A stretch of 64,000 nt of DNA. Origin: Bacteriovoracaceae bacterium. GTDB lineage: Bacteria > Bdellovibrionota > Bacteriovoracia > Bacteriovoracales > Bacteriovoracaceae. A program made the translations under genes and the position numbers. Below the pieces are notes generated by a model that saw only the letters and a list, made by a program, of their open reading frames with translations, was not told the origin of the DNA and did not search any database. This document shows positions 46,737 through 55,900 of this stretch, one piece after another (within the stretch, counting starts at the first letter, position 1; each line of letters begins with the position of its first letter). Where the stretch lies: NCBI GenBank assembly GCA_016786485.1, contig JAEUWD010000048.1, forward strand, positions 1-64,000, given 5' to 3'.

Positions 46737-48251
46737 TTAGTACTTGTTAGTTTGAACAAATGACTTAATCGCCTCTACTAGTTTCACTTCATTCTCAGCT
46801 GAAATCTGTTGCTCAGATTTTAGAGCTGTATAAAGTGAAGCTTGTCTCGACTTCATAAAATCCAATAAGTCTTTTTCTGCAGTTTTAATTTTTGAAACTG
46901 GAACTTTATCTAATAAACCTTTAGTACCAGCAAAAACTAAAATAACTTGCTCGATAACATCCATCGGAGCGTATTGGCCTTGCTTTAAAAGTTCAACTAA
47001 ACGCTCACCACGTGCTAGCTGTCTTTGTGTCGCTTCATCTAAGTCAGAACCGAACTGAGCAAAAGCTTGTAATTCACGATATTGAGCAAGATCGAGACGA
47101 AGTGTACCAGCAACTTTTTTCATCGCTTTAATTTGGGCCGCACCACCTACCCGAGAAACTGAGAGACCTACGTTAACCGCCGGACGAACACCCGAGTTGA
47201 ATAAATCCGACTCTAGATAAATCTGACCATCTGTAATTGAAATTACGTTTGTAGGAATATAAGCCGAAACGTCGCCTTCTTGTGTTTCAATAATTGGAAG
47301 TGCTGTTAATGAACCTGCACCCGCGTCGTCACTCATTTTCGCTGCACGCTCAAGTAGTCTTGAGTGAGTATAGAAAACGTCCCCTGGGAACGCTTCACGG
47401 CCTGGAGGTCGGCGAAGAAGAAGAGATAACTGTCTATAAGCTTGAGCTTGTTTTGTTAGATCGTCATAAACAACTAGTGCATGTTTACCACTGTCTCTGT
47501 AGTACTCACCCATTGTACAACCTGTATATGGAGCAAGATATTGCAGAGGTGCCATGTGTGAAGCAGTTGCAGATACAATTGTTGTATACTCAAGTGCGCC
47601 AGCTTCTTCTAATTTTCTATATACTTGTCTAACAGTTGATTGTTTCTGACCGATGGCTACGTAAATACAAACTACGTTTTTACCTTTTTGATTAATGATC
47701 GTATCGATCGCAACCGCTGTTTTACCAGTCTTTCTATCACCGATGATTAACTCGCGTTGACCACGGCCAATTGGAATCATGGCATCGATCGCCTTAAGAC
47801 CCGTTTGCATTGGCTCATGAACTGATTTACGAGCAATGATCCCTGGAGCTTTAATTTCTACGTTTCTGAATTCTTTTGTTTTTAATTCACCTTTACCATC
47901 AATTGGCTCACCGATTGCGTTTACAACGCGACCAAGAAGAGCGTCGCCAACTGGAACTGAAACGATTTTCTCAGTACGCTTAACGACTGAACCTTCTTTA
48001 ATATCTCCCGAACCAAGAACTGCAATACCTACGTTATTTGATTCAAGGTTAAGAACCATGCCTTTTGTTCCATCTGAAAATTCAACTAGTTCCCCGGCCA
48101 TAACATTTTTCAAGCCGAAAACGCGGGCAACGCCGTCACCAATAGTTAATACCGTTCCAATTTCATTCACGTCTAAACGTGTTTCAAAATTCGCAATTCG
48201 GTTCTTGATGATTCCTGTGATTTCTTCAGGTCTTAATGTCGCTGTTGTCAT
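46737..48251 (-). CDS. atpA: ATP synthase F1 alpha subunit
   Basis: The 504-residue subunit carries the non-catalytic nucleotide site with Walker [10 protein letters not shown] (Lys where Gln is usual at the fourth position), the N-terminal crown domain ([11 protein letters not shown]) and the [10 protein letters not shown] segment. It is placed between atpH and atpG as in most bacteria. Confidence 0.97.
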   Translation of the reverse strand: MTTATLRPEEITGIIKNRIANFETRLDVNEIGTVLTIGDGVARVFGLKNVMAGELVEFSDGTKGMVLNLESNNVGIAVLGSGDIKEGSVVKRTEKIVSVPVGDALLGRVVNAIGEPIDGKGELKTKEFRNVEIKAPGIIARKSVHEPMQTGLKAIDAMIPIGRGQRELIIGDRKTGKTAVAIDTIINQKGKNVVCIYVAIGQKQSTVRQVYRKLEEAGALEYTTIVSATASHMAPLQYLAPYTGCTMGEYYRDSGKHALVVYDDLTKQAQAYRQLSLLLRRPPGREAFPGDVFYTHSRLLERAAKMSDDAGAGSLTALPIIETQEGDVSAYIPTNVISITDGQIYLESDLFNSGVRPAVNVGLSVSRVGGAAQIKAMKKVAGTLRLDLAQYRELQAFAQFGSDLDEATQRQLARGERLVELLKQGQYAPMDVIEQVILVFAGTKGLLDKVPVSKIKTAEKDLLDFMKSRQASLYTALKSEQQISAENEVKLVEAIKSFVQTNKY

Positions 48252-48268
48252 TTTTCTCTTCCTTTATT

Positions 48269-48802
48269 TTATAAAAGTGATTCTTTAAATTGGTTTAATT
48301 GATTATCGATCGACGCATCTAATTGCATATCTTCTACCGTAATTCGGTAACCAGCAGTCACTTCATCGTTCTTTACGTAATCAAGAACTGGTTTTCTGCC
48401 AATTTTAGTTTCGATATAATTTTCGAGCTTTGTTTTAACTGCTGCTGGAATTTGAGCTTCGAAACCTTGAATCGTACCACGCAAGAAACCTTTTTCATGG
48501 TCATCAAGAACAACGATTTCTTTAAAAATTACAGGTAGGAGTGCCAGGCGCTTCTCATCTACTAAAAAGTGCAGACCATTTAATAGACCTGTGTTTAATT
48601 TTAGCTTCTTTGCAATATCATCGATAATTAATTTTTTTTCTTCATTCGTGAAAACGTCTAAGAAGAGAACGTTTTCAAGATTATTTGAAGTATTAATAAC
48701 TTCAGTAAACTTAGTTAGTTCCGCAGCGGCATCGAATTTAAATTCTTTTGCTAGTGCTAGAAATGCTTGAGCATAAACTTTAGCAATATTTTGCTCTTTC
48801 AT
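48269..48802 (-). CDS. atpH: ATP synthase F1 delta subunit
   Basis: The 177-residue protein has the N-terminal helical bundle (IAKVYAQAFLALAKE) and the C-terminal segment LDYVKNDEVTAGYRITVEDMQLDASI, matching the GG.r...dD..iDgSv signature of delta/OSCP. It links the peripheral stalk b subunits to the alpha3beta3 head. Its start is coupled to the atpF stop by a one-base overlap. Confidence 0.92.
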   Translation of the reverse strand: MKEQNIAKVYAQAFLALAKEFKFDAAAELTKFTEVINTSNNLENVLFLDVFTNEEKKLIIDDIAKKLKLNTGLLNGLHFLVDEKRLALLPVIFKEIVVLDDHEKGFLRGTIQGFEAQIPAAVKTKLENYIETKIGRKPVLDYVKNDEVTAGYRITVEDMQLDASIDNQLNQFKESLL

Positions 48803-49335
48803 TACCTCAACTCCTTCAGAAGGTTTGCTGCGACTTTAGTTTGCAAAGAAGAATCTTTGGAAATTTTTTCTTTTGTCTTCGCTACGACCTTATCGATTAA
48901 CTCGCCATTGATTTCCATAATTAATGAATTTTTCTCTGCTTCAACTCTGGTTACACCGTCGACACGCATTTTCTTAACACGTGCCTGAATTTCATCATCG
49001 TAATTTTTTACAAAAGTCGTTACTTCTGTTTTTGCTTCTTCCATAATTTTAGAGACTTCAGCATCAACTTTACTTAGCTTTGCTTTTTGTTCTGCTAAAT
49101 TCTTTTCTGCTTGTTTCGCTTTCTCACTCGCACGCTTCATGCTCGCTTCGATATCTGTCGCTTTTTGTGTGAAATGATTTGAAATAGGTTTTTTTAATTT
49201 TATTGATAAAAAACCAAATAAAATCAAGAAGTTAACTGCAGGTGCAATCAAGTCATAAACGCTACCGTGATGAGCACCATCACTTGCGGCCATTACTGTT
49301 TGAGAAAATTGTGAAAGTACAAACCAAAACAACAT
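48802..49335 (-). CDS. atpF: ATP synthase Fo b subunit
   Basis: The 177-residue protein has an N-terminal hydrophobic segment (LFWFVLSQFSQTVMAA), then a second membrane helix (IAPAVNFLILFGFLSIKL) and a long charged coiled coil typical of b. The first segment looks like a cleavable signal, as found in b subunits of several delta-proteobacteria-like lineages. It forms the peripheral stalk with the b' protein upstream. Confidence 0.88.
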   Translation of the reverse strand: MLFWFVLSQFSQTVMAASDGAHHGSVYDLIAPAVNFLILFGFLSIKLKKPISNHFTQKATDIEASMKRASEKAKQAEKNLAEQKAKLSKVDAEVSKIMEEAKTEVTTFVKNYDDEIQARVKKMRVDGVTRVEAEKNSLIMEINGELIDKVVAKTKEKISKDSSLQTKVAANLLKELR

Positions 49336-49346
49336 GGATTATTTCC

Positions 49347-49790
49347 TTAATGTATCATTTTATCAACGAGTGAACTTGCTAAAGAATCTGCTTCATTAAA
49401 TAATGAAACTTTTCTTTCATTTAATTCTTTTACATTTTCATGACGAGATTTTTCGATAAACAAGGTCACTTCTTTTTCTGTTTCCTTTACTAATTTATCT
49501 CGCTCTTTAATAACTTCATTTTTCTTTTGTGACGAATATAACTGCGCTTCTTTATAAGCTTTTTCAATTTTCTCTTGATAAGTTTTTTGAACTTCTTCTG
49601 CTTTCAGAAATTGCGAATCTGCACTACCTTCCAGTTTAGAAGTCTTAGCTTCTCGAGTTTCAATGACACTTTGAAGGCGGTTTAGAAAAACAAATTTTGT
49701 TAAAAGAAATAAAATAATTACGACAGCAAATTGACAAATTACTGAAGCATCAGCTCCAAGCTGAGTAAAAATGGCAGAAACGGCATCCAT
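49347..49790 (-). CDS. atpF': ATP synthase Fo b' subunit
   Basis: The 147-residue protein has a membrane helix near residues 18-36 (ICQFAVVIILFLLTKFVFL) followed by a long Lys/Glu/Gln coiled coil. It is shorter than the next b gene and lies 11 bases upstream of it, the b'-b arrangement of a heterodimeric stalk. No atpI, atpB or atpE lies upstream, so subunits a and c are encoded elsewhere. Confidence 0.83.
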   Translation of the reverse strand: MDAVSAIFTQLGADASVICQFAVVIILFLLTKFVFLNRLQSVIETREAKTSKLEGSADSQFLKAEEVQKTYQEKIEKAYKEAQLYSSQKKNEVIKERDKLVKETEKEVTLFIEKSRHENVKELNERKVSLFNEADSLASSLVDKMIH

Positions 49791-49852
49791 GATTTACCTT
49801 AAACCTTGTACTTTAATTTTATGAAATTTATATATGACTTGACGTTTTTAGA

Positions 49853-50194
49853 CTAGTTATTTTTTTCTTTCATTTTAGTTACCCCGTGGAAGATAACTCC
49901 TTCTTCAACAATTAAGCTAGGCGCCGTAATTGTTCCCTCAAAGCGGGCCGGTTTGCGGATTTCCACTCGTGAAGTGGCCTTGATATTACCCTTTACCGTT
50001 CCCGAAATTAAAATAACATTGGCATTAATATCTGCGTTAATTAATGCTCCCTCTGAAATAATCAATGTATCGTTAGAAAAAATGCTTCCGTTAATGTCAC
50101 CAGCGATTCGAACCACGCCGTTAAACGATAAGTTGCCCTCAAAGCGACACCCTTCCTCGATTACTGCGCAAACATCGCCTTTTCTCTCAATCAC
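49853..50194 (-). CDS. Bactofilin
   Basis: The 113-residue protein is one bactofilin (DUF583) domain. It shows the right-handed beta-helix pattern of repeated short hydrophobic turns (FEGNLSFNGVVRIAGDINGSIFSNDTLIISEGALINADI). Bactofilins polymerise without nucleotide into membrane-near scaffolds; in Myxococcus they hold ParAB-type segregation proteins. It follows parB by 18 bases here, which supports a similar spatial role, though that is inference. Confidence 0.88.
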   Translation of the reverse strand: MIERKGDVCAVIEEGCRFEGNLSFNGVVRIAGDINGSIFSNDTLIISEGALINADINANVILISGTVKGNIKATSRVEIRKPARFEGTITAPSLIVEEGVIFHGVTKMKEKNN

Positions 50195-50212
50195 AAAAAC
50201 TCCTTAGCGGTA

Positions 50213-51127
50213 TTACTTCATTAAAAATTGGAAGATATCATTAAATTGAGCTTCATCTTCAAATTTAATCTTGATTGTACCAGATCCATTCGATTTACTC
50301 GCAATGTCAAAATGATATCCCGTTCTTTTTTCGAGTTTTTCTTTAAATGATTGCGCTGACTGATTGAAAAATGGATTGGTTTTATCAGAAAGCGGTTTTG
50401 AACGCTGAGTTGATAGTTTTTCTAATTCGCGAACCGATAAGCCTTCTGCCACTACGCGGTTAGCAAGACGGATAATATCTTCGCGCTCTTTTAGTCCGCT
50501 TAAAATTTTAGCATGACCAAAAGTTAAAGCTTCTTTTTGCACCATCGAAATAACTTCACGTGGTAGCTTTAAAATTCTAAGGAAGTTAGCAATTGTAGAT
50601 CGCTCTTTGCCAATTTTTTTTGCCACTTCTTCTTGAGTTAAGCTGAACTCTTCCATTAATTGATAGTAAGACAGCGCCTCTTCCACACAATTCAGGTCAG
50701 ATCTTTGAACGTTTTCAATGATCGCCATAACTAGTGACTCTTTCTTAGTCGCTTTCTTAATAATGACTGGAACTTTTGTTAAGCCAGCTAACTTCGAAGC
50801 ACGTAGGCGTCTCTCACCAGCGATCAATTCAAAGCCATTATCTTTTTGTAGAACAACTAATGGTTGAATCACGCCGTTCTCTTGAATCGACTGACTTAGC
50901 TCTTGCAGTTCTTTTTCTTTAAATATTTTACGAGGCTGATTTTCATTGGTTTTAATTTTTGAAATTTCAAGCATCATGGCCACCGCTGATTCTGGTCCTA
51001 TAGAACCACCAGCGATTTTTTCCTGAGTAACTTTCTTGTCTACTCCCAATCTTTCCATAACGGCGTTAGTGGTCTCTCCTCCACCTAAAAGCGCGCCCAT
51101 ACCCTTACCTAAACTACTTCTTGTCAT
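50213..51127 (-). CDS. parB: Chromosome partitioning protein ParB
   Basis: The 304-residue CTP-dependent clamp loads at parS and spreads on DNA. The N terminus (SSLGKGMGALLGG) is the ParA-stimulating end, GERRLRASKLAG is part of the CTP site, VQRSDLNCVEEA and the HTH (TQEEVAKKIGKERSTIANFLRIL) bind parS. A GSIGP insert at residues 41-45 in the flexible linker is encoded by the repeated 16-bp motif. It follows parA by 11 bases. Confidence 0.96.
   Translation of the reverse strand: MTRSSLGKGMGALLGGGETTNAVMERLGVDKKVTQEKIAGGSIGPESAVAMMLEISKIKTNENQPRKIFKEKELQELSQSIQENGVIQPLVVLQKDNGFELIAGERRLRASKLAGLTKVPVIIKKATKKESLVMAIIENVQRSDLNCVEEALSYYQLMEEFSLTQEEVAKKIGKERSTIANFLRILKLPREVISMVQKEALTFGHAKILSGLKEREDIIRLANRVVAEGLSVRELEKLSTQRSKPLSDKTNPFFNQSAQSFKEKLEKRTGYHFDIASKSNGSGTIKIKFEDEAQFNDIFQFLMK
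50993..51008. promoter_or_regulatory. 16-bp near-palindrome, copy 1 (in parB)
   Basis: TGGTCCTATAGAACCA. Half-sites TGGTCC and GAACCA flank a TATA core. The minus (coding) strand reads GSIGP at ParB residues 41-45, in a poorly conserved linker. It is identical over all 16 bases to the two copies in mnmE. Confidence 0.6.
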
Positions 51128-51138
51128 AAAAACCCCTC

Positions 51139-51981
51139 TTATAGGCCTAAATAATCTTCAAACTTAGGAATCTTGTTGTTTAACGATGGAGTAATCCCTG
51201 GATACTCCCCAGTCTTTTCAAGTGCTTGGATAACTTCTTTCGCCATATTAAGGTAAGATTCGCTACCCTTTGAATTAATGTCATAAAGGATGATTGGCTT
51301 ACCAAAACTAGGACATTCCGAGAGTTTTACGTTTCTTGGAATGATGGCATTGAAGACTTTCTCTTTAAAATGCTTATTAATTTCAGAAGCCACTTGTTTT
51401 GATAAATTATTTCTAACATCGTGCATTGTAAGCAGAATACCAAGAAGGTCTAGACTTGGATTGAGTGATGAACGAATCAAACGTACCGTATTTAATAGTT
51501 GCGAGAGACCTTCCATCGCGAAATATTCTGTTTGCATTGGAACAATATAGTAATTTGAAGCATTTAGGGCGTTTACGGTTAATAGCCCTAACGAAGGAGC
51601 GCAATCAATAATAATATAGTCATATTTATCCGCTACCGTTTCGATCGCAGCTTTAAGTTTTGCCTCACGAGCAAAAGCGCTTACCAACTCAATTTCTGCG
51701 CCGATTAAATTATTATCCGAAGGTGCTATATCTAGCCACGGTATTGCCGTTGGATATATCACGCTTTCAAGGCTCTCTTCGCCAATTAAGGCATGGTAAA
51801 TATTAGCTTTTTCAAATTTTTCTTTTTCAATTCCTAATCCAACGCTGGCATTTCCCTGAGGGTCAAAGTCGATTAAAAGTGTCTTCTTTTCAGCAACAGC
51901 AAGGCACGCAGATAAATTGATTGCCGTTGTTGTTTTACCAACTCCACCTTTTTGATTTGTGATTGCGATGACCTTACTCAT
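51139..51981 (-). CDS. parA: Chromosome partitioning ATPase ParA
   Basis: From ATG 51981 the protein is 280 residues and starts MSKVIAITNQKGGVGKTT, with the deviant Walker A at residues 11-18. DCAPSLGLLTVNAL is the Walker B region. A longer frame from 52062 would add 27 residues, but that ATG lies within parS, and a GAGGGGG ribosome site is just before 51981. ParA binds DNA non-specifically and pulls ParB-parS complexes apart. Confidence 0.95.
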   Translation of the reverse strand: MSKVIAITNQKGGVGKTTTAINLSACLAVAEKKTLLIDFDPQGNASVGLGIEKEKFEKANIYHALIGEESLESVIYPTAIPWLDIAPSDNNLIGAEIELVSAFAREAKLKAAIETVADKYDYIIIDCAPSLGLLTVNALNASNYYIVPMQTEYFAMEGLSQLLNTVRLIRSSLNPSLDLLGILLTMHDVRNNLSKQVASEINKHFKEKVFNAIIPRNVKLSECPSFGKPIILYDINSKGSESYLNMAKEVIQALEKTGEYPGITPSLNNKIPKFEDYLGL

Positions 51982-52009
51982 GTGAAATCCCCCTCTGGAA
52001 GATTTAGTA

Positions 52010-52651
52010 TTAAAGAATTGCAGAAAGATTGACAAGTTTTTTCGTTGTTCCACGTGGAACAAATCGATTACGAAATCCTACCACTATTCTTTTTTCTGTT
52101 AAAGGAACTTCTACTGGGAAATTTTCAACCAACTCCCAATTCTTTTCTATTTTTTTTAAACCATCTGCCTCAAGCTCTAAGAAGTTAGGTCCTTTGTAGA
52201 AATAAACCAATAAATCACTCGTAAAATTCAAATTTGTGAGCATTTTTTCGACGGTCATAACTGCCTTCGAGAGAATGACTAAATTTTGGTCAAAGTTTAC
52301 TTCTTCAAGTCGATAGTGGAGCAGCTTGGTATTTTTGATGCCCAATTTGTCTGCAATAAGCGCAACAGCATCGACTTTTTTACGTTTTGATTCAATCCCG
52401 ATGAATTTTTGTGATGGGAGCTTGTAAGCGAGTGGTAAAATAGGAAAACCACCACCAAAACCAATATCAACGACAGCTTTTGCTGAAGTTAAGTTGTTAT
52501 AAAATGATTGTATTTTCAAAGGGTTAATAGAATCTAATATCTGTTTTGCGTAAAAATCTTCGAAATCATCAATCGCCGTTAGATTTAACCCAGCGAGCTC
52601 AGTATTTAGGACCTTAAAGTATTTTTCTGCAAAGATTTTATCGTCGGACAT
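52010..52651 (-). CDS. rsmG: 16S rRNA (guanine-N7) methyltransferase
   Basis: This 213-residue protein methylates G527 of 16S rRNA. The SAM-binding segment is VVDIGFGGGFPILPLAY, and NLTAIDDFEDFYAKQILDS is the usual N-terminal motif. The C-terminal codons (RFVPRGTTK) contain the perfect parS site 52046-52061. Two bases separate it from mnmG. Confidence 0.93.
   Translation of the reverse strand: MSDDKIFAEKYFKVLNTELAGLNLTAIDDFEDFYAKQILDSINPLKIQSFYNNLTSAKAVVDIGFGGGFPILPLAYKLPSQKFIGIESKRKKVDAVALIADKLGIKNTKLLHYRLEEVNFDQNLVILSKAVMTVEKMLTNLNFTSDLLVYFYKGPNFLELEADGLKKIEKNWELVENFPVEVPLTEKRIVVGFRNRFVPRGTTKKLVNLSAIL
52046..52061. promoter_or_regulatory. parS: parS site (perfect)
   Basis: TGTTCCACGTGGAACA matches the universal bacterial parS consensus at all 16 positions. 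It lies in the 3' coding end of rsmG just upstream of parA. ParB should load here. Confidence 0.95.
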
Positions 52652-52653
52652 AA

Positions 52654-54495
52654 CTACAAATTCTTTCCTGCCACCACGGCCAGCGTTGCCGGGCGAATTC
52701 CATCAATTAGCATTAGCTGCCCAAAGGTTTCTGGACGAATTTTTTTGATTCTTTCTTTGCATTCGAATGAAACATTGCTGGAATTGCAGATTTCTTCCCA
52801 TGAAATATGGGTTGTTTCCATTTTCTTCTGTTTTTCTAGCTCTTCATTCGCTCTATTAACGTAGCCTTCATATTTTTTGCTTATTGCTACGGCCTTCACG
52901 ATATTCGCCGGAAAATAGACATTGTAATGCTTTAAAATGAAATCTAAAGTCGTCACTGGATTAAGCCAGCTTTGCTTTAATAATTCAGACAGAGTCATGC
53001 GTTGCTTGTCGATATCTTTAACGCCTTCGATGTCCCTATAGGGGCAGTCTGTGACGTTAATGTATGTTCCATCCAAGTGCCTTGAAAGCAAATCGGCTTG
53101 CTTTAAAAAATGGGCCTGATAAGTATCAATCTCACCAGACAATCCTAATGATTTTCGATATTTAGCCATACGTAAAATGGAATTATCTTCGCGGATGAAA
53201 AGGCGATTTTCGGCACGAGAGGTGAATAGACGATACGGTTCATCACGGTGATTTGAAACTAAATCTTCCACCATAACTCCGATATAAGATTCATGCCTTG
53301 AAAGAATAAGTGGTTCCATTTTTAAATGAGAAAGAGCCGCGTTTGCACCCGCTACGTAGCCTTGTCCGCCAGCTTCTTCATAACCCGAAGTTCCGTTCAC
53401 CTGGCCAGCAAAATAAAGTCCAGAAATCTCTTTATGCTCAAGCGTTTGCTTTAAATCTGTCGTATCAATTACATCGTACTCGACAGCATATCCGTAAACC
53501 TTAATCTCACAATTTTCCAAACCTTTGATGGATTTTACATATTGATCTTGTACTTCACGAGGCAAACTGGAAGAAATACCACTCGGATACATGGTTTCAA
53601 GATTTAAACCTTCTGGTTCAATGAAAACGTGATGGACATCTTTATCTGGGTATCGATACGCCTTATCTTCAATACTTGGACAATATCTGGCCCCAACGGC
53701 CTTGATTTGACCGTTGTACATAGGAGATTTTTCCTTGTTATCTCGAATAACCTTCATCGTTTCAGGATTTGTACGTGCTAAATAGCAAGAAACCTGCTGA
53801 ATTTGACGTCCTTGCTGGTTTTTATAGTGAAAATTCTCGGTTTGTGGGTCAGAGGGCTGTTCCACTAACTCAGAATAATTAATTGTAGCTTTGCTGATTC
53901 TCGGAGGAGTTCCCGTCTTAAATCTCGAAGGACGCTTCTTCACCTGTGAGAAGATTTCTTGTAACGAAAGAGAGCTATCACAATCAACTCTTCCACCTTT
54001 ATTCACTTCACTTCCACAATGAAGTTTCCCATTGAGAAATGTCCCTACGGTAACAACAATTTTCTCCGCTTCAAGCATTGTTCCCGAAGCAAGCTCCACA
54101 TTGAATTTATTTTCTAATTTTGTAACTGAATTTAATTTTTCACGAATGATAGTTACGTTCGGTAGTGAAGTTAGAACTTGTTCCGCTAATTTAGGATAAA
54201 GTTCTTTATCGATTTGCACGCGAGTTGAATGAACGGCATGACCCTTTGATTCATTGAGCGTTCGATACTGAATGCCGGCCATATCGGCCAGTTGTGGCAT
54301 CAACCCACCAAGTGCATCGAGCTCACGTACAACCTGACCCTTGCCAACCCCGCCAATAGAAGGATTGCAAGGAGCTGAACCTATCGGAACATTGGGTAAC
54401 GTGACAAGGGCGATTTTCATTGGGAATTGCGAGGCAATGTAGACTGACTCTACTCCTGCGTGACCACCACCTACGACGATAAGATCAAACTTCAT
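52654..54495 (-). CDS. mnmG: tRNA modification enzyme MnmG (GidA)
   Basis: The 613-residue FAD protein works with MnmE to build the 5-carboxymethylaminomethyl group on wobble U34. GGGHAGVES near residue 8 is the FAD motif, APCNPSIGGVGKGQVVRELDALGG is the second conserved block, and the C-terminal MnmE-binding domain (LMLIDGIRPATLAVV) is complete. Start ATG 54495 follows the second parS by a few bases. Confidence 0.96.
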   Translation of the reverse strand: MKFDLIVVGGGHAGVESVYIASQFPMKIALVTLPNVPIGSAPCNPSIGGVGKGQVVRELDALGGLMPQLADMAGIQYRTLNESKGHAVHSTRVQIDKELYPKLAEQVLTSLPNVTIIREKLNSVTKLENKFNVELASGTMLEAEKIVVTVGTFLNGKLHCGSEVNKGGRVDCDSSLSLQEIFSQVKKRPSRFKTGTPPRISKATINYSELVEQPSDPQTENFHYKNQQGRQIQQVSCYLARTNPETMKVIRDNKEKSPMYNGQIKAVGARYCPSIEDKAYRYPDKDVHHVFIEPEGLNLETMYPSGISSSLPREVQDQYVKSIKGLENCEIKVYGYAVEYDVIDTTDLKQTLEHKEISGLYFAGQVNGTSGYEEAGGQGYVAGANAALSHLKMEPLILSRHESYIGVMVEDLVSNHRDEPYRLFTSRAENRLFIREDNSILRMAKYRKSLGLSGEIDTYQAHFLKQADLLSRHLDGTYINVTDCPYRDIEGVKDIDKQRMTLSELLKQSWLNPVTTLDFILKHYNVYFPANIVKAVAISKKYEGYVNRANEELEKQKKMETTHISWEEICNSSNVSFECKERIKKIRPETFGQLMLIDGIRPATLAVVAGKNL

Positions 54496-54504
54496 AATTT
54501 ACCT

Positions 54505-54520
54505 TGTTCCACGTGGAACT
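54505..54520. promoter_or_regulatory. parS: parS site, 15 of 16 positions
   Basis: TGTTCCACGTGGAACT differs from the consensus only in the last base. It fills the gap between mnmE and mnmG and overlaps the mnmE stop codon by two bases. Together with the rsmG site it makes a parS pair about 2.5 kb apart near the origin. Confidence 0.9.
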
Positions 54521-55898
54521 ATTTCCCGATACAGAAGTTGGCAAATATATGATGCAAAACATCATCTGGCGAGACGATTCCTATCAATTCGGCGATCTTT
54601 TTTCCCAAAATATTGAATTCGGAGCTTAGTATCCCTACATCGTGGGCATTTTTAGCGAAAACCCTCTCATAAGCGGTAAATTTACTATAAATGTTTTTTA
54701 TTGACTCCACTTGGCGTTCAATTAAGATAGGATTATTTTTCAATAATTTCATATACTTACCTATTACAAGTGAATGAATTTTATTTAAATTCGTATTTTT
54801 CTTTGAATCGACCAACGATATAGTAAGTGGTCCTATAGAACCAAGCATTTTTGAGAACGGCAGCTGCTTTTCTGAAAAATCTTTCAAATCCGCGTGGGTG
54901 AATAAAACTAAATCGGGTGTAAGCGACTTAAGCTGCGTTTCGAAGTCATCATGCTCGTCAAACGGATTAATTAATAAAATTTTAAAAAAAGAATTCTTAA
55001 TGACTTGATAAGATTTTTCTATTCCGGCACGTTCAATTTTATTTTCAGTCGTGCGAAGCCCTGCCGTATCAATCAGACGAAATGAATTTTCACCAAACAT
55101 AATTCTTTCAGTGAGAAAATCGCGGGTGGTTCCCTTTTCATCACTAACAATCGCCCGATCTTCTGCGAGCAAAAGATTAAAGAGTGAACTTTTACCGGCA
55201 TTCGGTTTACCGATAAGAGCTATCGAAGGATCTTTTAGTGATTGGTAGTTATCGGCTGCACGCGAATAAAGAAATCGAATATTTTTTTCGAGCGCAGCGA
55301 AGGACTTTTCAAGTTTATCATTGGCCACTTCCTCACCGACATCTTCATAGAAATCGGTTGAGAGCTCTAAGCAGGCCTTATGCTCGAGAAAATTTTCATA
55401 AAGATTTAAATAAGCCTGATTAAGTTCACCCGAAATAAGTGAACGGCCTTGTTCCATGACATTTTTTGTTTTAGCATTTAGTAATGAATCCAAACCCTCG
55501 ATTTGCGAGAGTGAGATTTTCTTATTTTTGAAGGCACGATAGCTAAATTCACCAGGTAGGGCCTTACGAAAGCCAGGCAGTGCTGCAAACAGTTCGACGA
55601 TTTCATTAGTATTTAAAATATTTCCGTGAACAGCAATTTCTAAAATGTTTTCACCGGTATAACTTTTTGGCGCAGGAAAATACGTCAGCACCACTTCATC
55701 AATGAATGTTCCGGCTAAATTTTTAATTCTGGCGAAATGGGCATATCGAGGTTTCAGATTTTGAACATCAAAATCTAAAAGTGGTCCTATAGAACCAAGA
55801 TCCCTAAATCCTGACAATCTTACTAGGTTGATGGCCGCATTACTCGCAAGCGAGGTACTGCACGCTACAATCGGTCCGTCAGAAAATAAAATATCCAT
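54519..55898 (-). CDS. mnmE: tRNA modification GTPase MnmE (TrmE)
   Basis: The 459-residue GTPase partners MnmG. The N-terminal formyl-THF-binding domain, the inserted G domain (GKPNAGKSS, EKGTTRD, DTAGLR) and the C-terminal CIGK end are present. The G4 element, usually NKxD, reads THAD in LVLFTHADL, an unusual change for guanine recognition. GSIGP occurs at residues 35-39 and 353-357, both encoded by the 16-bp motif and in positions not conserved in the family. It follows yidC by 2 bases; no jag/khpB lies between. Confidence 0.95.
   Translation of the reverse strand: MDILFSDGPIVACSTSLASNAAINLVRLSGFRDLGSIGPLLDFDVQNLKPRYAHFARIKNLAGTFIDEVVLTYFPAPKSYTGENILEIAVHGNILNTNEIVELFAALPGFRKALPGEFSYRAFKNKKISLSQIEGLDSLLNAKTKNVMEQGRSLISGELNQAYLNLYENFLEHKACLELSTDFYEDVGEEVANDKLEKSFAALEKNIRFLYSRAADNYQSLKDPSIALIGKPNAGKSSLFNLLLAEDRAIVSDEKGTTRDFLTERIMFGENSFRLIDTAGLRTTENKIERAGIEKSYQVIKNSFFKILLINPFDEHDDFETQLKSLTPDLVLFTHADLKDFSEKQLPFSKMLGSIGPLTISLVDSKKNTNLNKIHSLVIGKYMKLLKNNPILIERQVESIKNIYSKFTAYERVFAKNAHDVGILSSEFNILGKKIAELIGIVSPDDVLHHIFANFCIGK
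54828..54843. promoter_or_regulatory. 16-bp near-palindrome, copy 2 (in mnmE)
   Basis: TGGTCCTATAGAACCA, identical to the parB copy. It encodes GSIGP at MnmE residues 353-357, just after the G4 region. Confidence 0.6.
55782..55797. promoter_or_regulatory. 16-bp near-palindrome, copy 3 (in mnmE)
   Basis: TGGTCCTATAGAACCA, identical to copies 1 and 2, in the same orientation and reading frame (GSIGP, MnmE residues 35-39). Copies 2 and 3 are 954 bases apart. Confidence 0.6.
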
Positions 55899-55900
55899 TC

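Noticed and set aside
51982-52062. Longer ParA start at 52062
   Set aside because: The extra 27 residues begin inside parS and have no ribosome site; ATG 51981 has a strong one and matches the family start.
53031-53046. TGTCCCTATAGGGGCA in mnmG as another copy of the 16-bp motif
   Set aside because: It shares the CCTATAG core and TG/CA ends but only 11 of 16 bases, with different half-sites. I did not count it, though it should be included in a genome-wide scan.
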